Notes under the pieces: generated by a model
Seen by the model: only the letters and a program-made list of their open reading frames with translations
Told to the model about the DNA's origin: nothing
Databases searched by the model: none
Source: an uncultured Bacilli bacterium
Lineage (GTDB): Bacteria; Bacillota_I; Bacilli_A; RF39; UBA660
Length of the DNA: 5,518 nt
Direction: 5' to 3'
NCBI GenBank assembly: GCA_934140575.1
Contig: CAKPBJ010000026.1
Span: 1-5,518 of the forward strand
Translations under genes and position numbers: made by a program
Shown: positions 1-5,518 of the stretch, piece by piece
Layout of the letters: each line of letters begins with the position of its first letter
Numbering within the stretch: the stretch's first letter is position 1

Positions 1-2
1 TA

Positions 3-3000
3 ACAAATAATGATTTGTCAATATTTACTAATAAGAACGAGAATGGAATTAAACTGTCTGATCGTTTGAATACGGTTTTAACTAATTCAAAATATTTTGA
101 TGTATTAGTTGGATATTTTAGAATTACTGGGTTTTACTTATTAAAAGAACAATTGGAAGATGTGAAAGAAATACGAATTTTGATTGGCTTAGGAGCGGAT
201 ATAGAAACTGTCCGAGCAATGGATATTTTCGAACTTTCTGGAGCCAATGCTACTCGTAAAGTACAAAAAGTAATAACAGAAGAATTTAATAACACAGAAG
301 ATGATAATTTAGAAATGGAAAATGGAGTATTTAAGTTTTGCGAGTGGATTAAATCTGGAAAGCTTAAAATTCGCATGTGTTATGAAAAAAATGTACACGC
401 AAAATTGTATATTGTTAGGAAGGATCCAGATAAAGTACCTGATCAATTTGGAAACTTAATTACAGGCTCTAGCAACTTTACATTTAATGGTTTAGATAAA
501 AATGTTGAATTCAATGTTGAACTTAAAAATCAATCTGATGTTCAATATGGCTTAGATTTTTTTGAAGAATTATGGAAAGATTCCAAAGATATAACAGAAG
601 ATATTCTAGCAACAATAAACAATGATACTTGGATGAATAAAAATATAACTCCATATGAATTGTTTTTAAAACTTCTCTTTGTTTATTTTGAGGAAGAGAT
701 TGATACTAGAAAGAATGACTATGAATGGCCAGATGGTTATATGAATTTACAATATCAATCGGATGCCGTTACTCAAGCAAGAAAAATCTTAGCTCGTCAT
801 GGTGGTGTAATCATTTCTGATGTGGTAGGTTTGGGAAAAACTTATATTGCAGCAATGCTTGGGAAATTATTAGATGGTAGAAAGCTTTTTATTGTGCCAC
901 CAGTAGTAAAAGATAACTGGGAAGGTGTGTTGTCTGATTTTGGATATAAAATGTCTGATAAAGTTGTATCGCTTGGCATTGTTGATCAACTATCGAAAAC
1001 GGATGATATAGCTTCATATAAATATGTTTTTATTGATGAAGCCCATAGATTTAGAAATGCATCTTCTACTGAATTTCAATATTTGAAGAAAATTTGTTAT
1101 GGCAAGGGCGTTATTTTGATTACCGCAACACCTCAGAATAATACGATTCTAGATATAGCAAATCTAATTACTTTATTCCAGGATTCAAGAAATTCCTCAA
1201 TAATTCCTGGAAATCATAATCTTGAAAAATATTTTAACGAATTATATAAGGAAGTCAAAGTTTCAAAAAATGATTCCACAGTTGTATCAAATATTGCTTC
1301 GGAGATTCGTGACAATGTTTTAAGGCATGTGTTGATAAGAAGAACTAGAAGCGAAATAACTCAATATTATAAAGAGGATTTAGAAAAACAAGGTCTAAAG
1401 TTTCCAACAGTAAATGATCCTATTCGTTTGGATTATATGTATGATGAAGAGATGGAACAAACTTTTACAGATACAATAGAATTGCTTAAAAAATTTTCTT
1501 ATGCAAGATATGCTCCTTTACTATATTTGAAAAATCAAAAGAAGGTCGGATCGGATAAAGCAAGACAGCAAAATATGATTGGATTTGTTAAAACAATGCT
1601 TGTAAAACGTCTAGAAAGTTCTGTCTACGCTTTTCTTAAATCTGTAGAAAGATTGAAAATATCATCTGAGGGTTTTATCAATTTATATAATAAAGGAAAA
1701 GTTGTTGTGGGTGCTGCTTCAAGAACTAAATATGATTTCAATGATTTAGATCAAATGGAAGAAGAAGCGTTTAATGTTTTTATTGATTCAAATGATATCG
1801 ATTGTTTTAAACCTGATGAATTTGTGGATGATTACATTGATAAAGTTAAAGCTGATGATGAGATTCTTCAAGAAATTTTTGATATGTGGAGTAAATATGA
1901 TATCAAAACAAGGGATGCAAAATATAATTTGTTAAAACATAATATTGATTCTTTTGGAAATGATACAAAATTAATTATTTTTTCAGAAGCTAAAGATACT
2001 GTTGATTACTTAAAAGAAAAATTGGAACAGGATTATGGAGATGTTGTAATTGATTTTGGAGGTGGAGATTCCATGTCCAAAAAACAGTATATTCAATACA
2101 ATTTCGATCCACATTTTAACTCAAAAGGTATAAATGATAAACGTATTTTGATTACTACAGATTCTTTGAGTGAAGGCATCAACTTGCATAAAGCATCAAT
2201 AATTATTAATTATGATTTGCCATGGAATCCAACAAGGGTAATGCAAAGAGTCGGTCGTATAAATCGTGTTGGATCAGAAAATGAGCAGTTATATGTTTAT
2301 AACTTCTTTCCAAGAGCTAATACACGAGAACACCTATCTTTAGAAGATTCAATAAGAGCAAAAGTTCAAATGTTTAATGAACTTTTAGGAGAGGATTCTA
2401 AAACCATAACGGATGACGAGCATGTTACTTCATATAACTTGTACGATTTCTTGATGATGGCTAATAAGTTGGATGATGAAGAAGATATGATGTCAAATGG
2501 AAAACAAATGTCTTACATCAAGATGGTTAATGATATTATTTCAAATAATCCAAACTTAGCCAATAAAATACAATCTTTGCCTGATAAGATTAGGGTAGCA
2601 CGAAAGTCTAATGATACAAATGCTATAATAACATTTATAAAACAAGGCTGGATTAAGAAGTTTGTTAAGTATGAAAACGGTACTTCAAGTGAAATAGAAT
2701 TTGAAGAAGCTGCAAAATTATTAGAAGCAGAAGAAAATGATAAAGGAATTGAAATTCCAAATGACTATTTTGAAGGTTTTACCTCAAATAAAAACCTATA
2801 TTCATCAATATTAGATTCTTCTAAAACTAGCAATTTTTCAAATACAGCTTCACCTAATGAAAAAAAGGTTAGAAATACATTAAGAGCATTACTAACAAAT
2901 TCTTCGTTAAAAACTGCTGACAGAGAATATTTAGAGAAAGTTGAAAATGCTATAAAACGTGGTTCATTGAATTCAAGAGTTCTAAAAGATGTAAAAAATG

Positions 3001-3164
3001 CAATAGATAAAAATTCTAAGTCTTTTGATGCTATTGTTAATGCATTTAAATCATCAATTGATGAAGTGTTTTTAATGGAAAGAACAAATTATGATGTGCA
3101 AAATTCACTTAATAAACCAAAAGTGATTGTTTTGTCTGAATATTTAGAAAAGGATGAAAAATAG
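3..3164 (+). CDS. PLD-like nuclease domain fused to SNF2/RapA-family helicase (defence/R-M motor), 5' end probably outside window
   Basis: Likely an ATP-driven dsDNA translocase with a fused nuclease-type domain, acting in restriction or phage defence. Residues are numbered from the TTG at 15. Residues about 1-200 form a PLD-like domain: GYF at 33-35, H128-A-K130, GSSN at 151-154, and N163/E165, the usual H-K-N-E pattern of a single-copy HKD fold. The SNF2 motor follows: Q248 (LQYQ), Walker A DVVGLGKT 269-276, motif Ia IVPP 293-296, Walker B DEAH 341-344, motif III TATP 370-373, a long helical, acidic insert at about 440-640, motif IV IIFSEAK 654-660, motif V SEGINL 719-724, and motif VI QRVGRINRVG 744-753 with both arginines. 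Residues about 800-1049 are helical, with an Asn/Ser-rich linker near 925-947, and I do not recognise them. The only start visible is TTG at 15, with no Shine-Dalgarno before it. The frame stays open to the left edge (T-N-N-D upstream), so the true start probably lies upstream. The TAG stop is 2 bases before the methyltransferase ATG. Family call is firm; nuclease activity and defence role are inferred. Confidence 0.9.
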   Translation, partial: TNNDLSIFTNKNENGIKLSDRLNTVLTNSKYFDVLVGYFRITGFYLLKEQLEDVKEIRILIGLGADIETVRAMDIFELSGANATRKVQKVITEEFNNTEDDNLEMENGVFKFCEWIKSGKLKIRMCYEKNVHAKLYIVRKDPDKVPDQFGNLITGSSNFTFNGLDKNVEFNVELKNQSDVQYGLDFFEELWKDSKDITEDILATINNDTWMNKNITPYELFLKLLFVYFEEEIDTRKNDYEWPDGYMNLQYQSDAVTQARKILARHGGVIISDVVGLGKTYIAAMLGKLLDGRKLFIVPPVVKDNWEGVLSDFGYKMSDKVVSLGIVDQLSKTDDIASYKYVFIDEAHRFRNASSTEFQYLKKICYGKGVILITATPQNNTILDIANLITLFQDSRNSSIIPGNHNLEKYFNELYKEVKVSKNDSTVVSNIASEIRDNVLRHVLIRRTRSEITQYYKEDLEKQGLKFPTVNDPIRLDYMYDEEMEQTFTDTIELLKKFSYARYAPLLYLKNQKKVGSDKARQQNMIGFVKTMLVKRLESSVYAFLKSVERLKISSEGFINLYNKGKVVVGAASRTKYDFNDLDQMEEEAFNVFIDSNDIDCFKPDEFVDDYIDKVKADDEILQEIFDMWSKYDIKTRDAKYNLLKHNIDSFGNDTKLIIFSEAKDTVDYLKEKLEQDYGDVVIDFGGGDSMSKKQYIQYNFDPHFNSKGINDKRILITTDSLSEGINLHKASIIINYDLPWNPTRVMQRVGRINRVGSENEQLYVYNFFPRANTREHLSLEDSIRAKVQMFNELLGEDSKTITDDEHVTSYNLYDFLMMANKLDDEEDMMSNGKQMSYIKMVNDIISNNPNLANKIQSLPDKIRVARKSNDTNAIITFIKQGWIKKFVKYENGTSSEIEFEEAAKLLEAEENDKGIEIPNDYFEGFTSNKNLYSSILDSSKTSNFSNTASPNEKKVRNTLRALLTNSSLKTADREYLEKVENAIKRGSLNSRVLKDVKNAIDKNSKSFDAIVNAFKSSIDEVFLMERTNYDVQNSLNKPKVIVLSEYLEKDEK
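3148..3154 (+). promoter_or_regulatory. Probable Shine-Dalgarno of the methyltransferase gene, inside the end of the helicase gene
   Basis: AAAAGGA lies 12 bases before the ATG at 3167 and inside the last codons of the upstream helicase gene. The spacing is somewhat longer than the usual 6-9 bases, so initiation may rely partly on ribosomes finishing the upstream gene (translational coupling). The ATG at 3167 is the first possible start in this frame, because a TGA at 3155-3157 closes the frame just upstream. Confidence 0.45.
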
Positions 3165-3166
3165 AT

Positions 3167-5518
3167 ATGGAGAAGCTTAAATCATTATTAACGGTTCCTT
3201 ATAGACAAGAGAACTATAAACAGTTTACTGCAGATTTTTTGAATGACATGGAAGCTGTTCCTTTACAAGAACAAACAGATATTCCATCGATGTTTAAAAA
3301 TACTATTCAATCATATACGATATTTGGTAAATACGAAGATAACGAAGAAAAAAGTGTAATAGTTCTATCTGTTAAAGTAAAAAATAATAGTTCTGCTCCA
3401 AAAGCTCAAAGAAATTTTGTGGCATATTTATTAGAAAATCAATTTACTGATTTTAATGCTGCTTTAGTTGCATACTTTGATGATGCTAGGAAGAACTGGA
3501 AACTCTCATTTGTAACAATTGAATATGAATTTAATGAAAATGGAGTTGAATTACAATTTAAACCAGCAAAAAGATTTTCCTTTTTAGTAGGAGAAGATGA
3601 GCCGACTAGAACTTACTTCCAGCAACTAAATCCGATATATGAATCAAATACCAATCCTTCTTTGGATCAAATAACTGAAGCTTTTAGTGTTTCAAGGTTA
3701 TCTAAAGACTTTTATGAGGAATATAAAAATAAATTTTTTGAATTATATGATTACTTATCTACAAATAATGTTTTTAAAAATGAAGCAAATAGAGTTGGTT
3801 ATAGAGGAGAAGATGGTGTAAAAAAATTCACAACGACTTTCTGTAAAAAGACTATGGGACAAATAATGTTTCTTCACTTTATTCAAAAGAAGGGATGGCT
3901 TGGCGTTACTTCTGAATGGGGTGACGGGGATAAATCTTATTTGCTAAATAGTACAAAAAACTTCACAGGGAACTATTTCAATGACTTTTTAGAACCACTA
4001 TTTTATAACGCTTTAAATGCTAAAAGAGATAATGACGAATATTTAGGTAAAAAGATACCTTTTCTAAATGGTGGGTTATTCCAAGCAATTGAAAATTATG
4101 ATTGGGAAAATACTGATTTTGAAATACCTAATGATTTTTGGTTTAACGATAAAGAAACTGGTTTACTGAATGTTTTATCTCAATATAATTTCACGGTTGA
4201 TGAAGCTGATCCAGAAGAACAAGAAGTTGCTATCGACCCAGAAATGTTAGGTAAAATTTTTGAATCTTTATTAGATACAGATGATCGTTCTTCATTAGGA
4301 GCGTTCTATACACCTAGAGAAATTGTGCATTTCATGTGTGAAGAGTCTTTAGCAGCTAGATTAGCTAAAATGTTGAATTTAGATTATGATTCTATTTTGA
4401 ATTATGTGCGTTACGGTGATGCTCTTAAAGAAACTGACTTTATAAAAGGATTGGCAGAAGATATTGACGAGTGTGTTAGTGAATTCACTATAGTTGATCC
4501 AGCTGTTGGATCAGGTGCATTTCTTGTTGGTATGTTGAATCAAATAGTTAAATTACGTACTAATTTACTTGAATTAACGAACAAAAAAATAGATAAGTAC
4601 GAAATCAAACTACAAACTATTCAAAATTCTTTATATGGAGTGGATTTAGAATATGATGCGGTAGAAATTGCAAAACTACGTTTGTGGCTATCTTTGATTG
4701 TGGATCAAGAAACAAATGGTGATGCACCAAAACCTCTTCCAAATTTAAATTTTCATTTGAGAGTAGGAAATTCATTGGTTGATACTTTTGAAAATATAAA
4801 ATTATGGAATGTTAGATGGAGAGGTTCAAAGAAAGAAGCTAAAGCTGATCTTCAGATGAATTTATTTAATACGGATACTGTAGAAGTAATTTTAAAGAGA
4901 TTGAAGGATGCGAAGGTTAAATTTTTTAACACATCAGATGAACACGAAAAGCAAAAATTATCTCGTCAAATTGAGCTTGAACAGATGGAATTGATTAGAT
5001 CTGAGTTGGTTGCAAAAGGAAAATATGATGTTTTCTACAGAATTGAAGACATGATTAAAAATAAAACTAAACCTTTCTTCATATGGGAACTAGAATTTGA
5101 AGAAGTTTATAAAAATGATGGATTTGATATTGTTATCGCTAATCCGCCATATGTTCAGTTACAAAAAGATGGTGGTAAGTTGGCTAACGAATTAAAAGAT
5201 CAAGGATATGCAACATTTGCAAGAACTGGTGATATATACTGTATTTTCTATGAAAAAGGTTTAAATCTTCTGAAAGATAAAGGCATATTATGCTATATCA
5301 CTTCAAACAAATGGATGAGAGCTGGTTATGGTGAAAAGTTGCGTGGATATTTAGCAGATAATTGCAATCCTTTAAAATTGATTGATTATGCAGGTAATAA
5401 AATATTTGAATCTGCTACTGTAGATGTTAATACTTTGATTGCATGTAAAGAGAAAAATAAAGGAAAAACACTTGCTGTTACTGTGGATGATGGGTGCACA
5501 AGTAATTTGAGCGATTAT
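3167..5518 (+). CDS. Eco57I-like N6-adenine DNA methyltransferase, 3' end cut by window edge
   Basis: Predicted SAM-dependent methyltransferase modifying adenine N6 in DNA, probably giving self-protection and site specificity to the upstream PLD-helicase. The 784 codons present carry: an N-terminal alpha/beta domain (about 1-160) with VKVK at 69-72, QRNFVAYL 81-88 and the PAKRFSFLVGEDEP block 133-146; a helical stretch to about 360; FYTPREIV 380-387, typical of type I HsdM and Eco57I-like enzymes; SAM-binding motif I DPAVGSGAFL 444-453; LYGVDLEYDAVEIAKLRLWL 489-508, whose acidic residue (D493) should bind the SAM ribose; GNSL 534-537; a charged, helical insert about 550-635; catalytic motif IV NPPY 659-662; and TSNKWMRAGYG 712-722, typical of the gamma-class. 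The frame is open at the right edge, so the target-recognition region and stop lie outside. The start is ATG 3167, 2 bases after the helicase stop, implying one operon. Length and motifs fit a standalone modification subunit or a type IIG/ISP-like arm; no convincing nuclease motif is visible in it. Confidence 0.93.
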   Translation, partial: MEKLKSLLTVPYRQENYKQFTADFLNDMEAVPLQEQTDIPSMFKNTIQSYTIFGKYEDNEEKSVIVLSVKVKNNSSAPKAQRNFVAYLLENQFTDFNAALVAYFDDARKNWKLSFVTIEYEFNENGVELQFKPAKRFSFLVGEDEPTRTYFQQLNPIYESNTNPSLDQITEAFSVSRLSKDFYEEYKNKFFELYDYLSTNNVFKNEANRVGYRGEDGVKKFTTTFCKKTMGQIMFLHFIQKKGWLGVTSEWGDGDKSYLLNSTKNFTGNYFNDFLEPLFYNALNAKRDNDEYLGKKIPFLNGGLFQAIENYDWENTDFEIPNDFWFNDKETGLLNVLSQYNFTVDEADPEEQEVAIDPEMLGKIFESLLDTDDRSSLGAFYTPREIVHFMCEESLAARLAKMLNLDYDSILNYVRYGDALKETDFIKGLAEDIDECVSEFTIVDPAVGSGAFLVGMLNQIVKLRTNLLELTNKKIDKYEIKLQTIQNSLYGVDLEYDAVEIAKLRLWLSLIVDQETNGDAPKPLPNLNFHLRVGNSLVDTFENIKLWNVRWRGSKKEAKADLQMNLFNTDTVEVILKRLKDAKVKFFNTSDEHEKQKLSRQIELEQMELIRSELVAKGKYDVFYRIEDMIKNKTKPFFIWELEFEEVYKNDGFDIVIANPPYVQLQKDGGKLANELKDQGYATFARTGDIYCIFYEKGLNLLKDKGILCYITSNKWMRAGYGEKLRGYLADNCNPLKLIDYAGNKIFESATVDVNTLIACKEKNKGKTLAVTVDDGCTSNLSDY

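Noticed and set aside
10..69. ATG at 10 as an alternative gene start
   Set aside because: It is out of frame with the helicase and the frame meets a TGA within about 20 codons.
134..376. Open frame of 80 codons on the minus strand
   Set aside because: It lies wholly inside the conserved PLD domain of the helicase gene, has no recognisable protein features and no convincing ribosome binding site; it is a shadow of the real gene.
385..391. A7 runs inside both genes (also near 2860-2866, 3820-3826 and 4583-4589) as phase-variation tracts
   Set aside because: Seven-base A runs are expected by chance in DNA this A-rich and are shorter than typical phase-variable tracts; both reading frames are intact across them.
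3154..3180. ATG at 3154 starting a tiny overlapping ORF at the gene junction
   Set aside because: It encodes only eight codons before TAA and sits on the likely Shine-Dalgarno; coincidence in A-rich sequence is the simpler reading.
3140..3200. Terminator or promoter between the two genes
   Set aside because: The gap is 2 bases, with no GC-rich hairpin and no U-tract at the junction; a shared transcript is more likely.
3..5518. Mycoplasma-type genetic code suggested by the low GC content
   Set aside because: All tryptophans are TGG and no in-frame TGA occurs in either gene, so the standard code is sufficient.

Overview
The window holds two long, tightly packed genes on the + strand, both cut or possibly cut by the window edges. 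The DNA is very A+T-rich, with codon use strongly biased to A/T-ending codons. Tryptophan is always TGG and there is no in-frame TGA across more than 1,800 codons, so the standard bacterial code applies. This fits a low-GC Bacillota host (for example Lactobacillales or Erysipelotrichia-like) better than a Mycoplasma using TGA for Trp. The host assignment is an inference from composition only.

Layout: bases 1-3164 encode a large protein that joins an N-terminal phospholipase-D-like (PLD/HKD) nuclease-type domain to a complete SNF2/RapA-type superfamily 2 helicase motor and a long, poorly characterised helical C-terminal tail. Its reading frame is open to the left edge. Two bases after its stop, an ATG at 3167 begins an Eco57I-like N6-adenine DNA methyltransferase. 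That frame stays open for 784 codons and runs off the right edge inside or just before its target-recognition region. There is no intergenic stretch of any length, no terminator and no internal promoter that I can see, so the two genes are most likely one transcription and translation unit.

Working together (inference): the pair carries the parts expected of an ATP-dependent restriction-modification or phage-defence system. These are a methyltransferase that could mark self DNA and recognise a site, a dsDNA translocase, and a PLD-type nuclease candidate fused to the motor. The parts resemble those of single-chain type ISP enzymes (LlaGI-like), but split over two polypeptides and with PLD in place of an Mrr-type nuclease. 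They also resemble the helicase + adenine methylase + PLD parts of class 1 DISARM. Genes beyond the right edge would decide between a stand-alone two-gene system and part of a larger island. No RNA genes, mobile elements, CRISPR arrays or notable repeats were seen.
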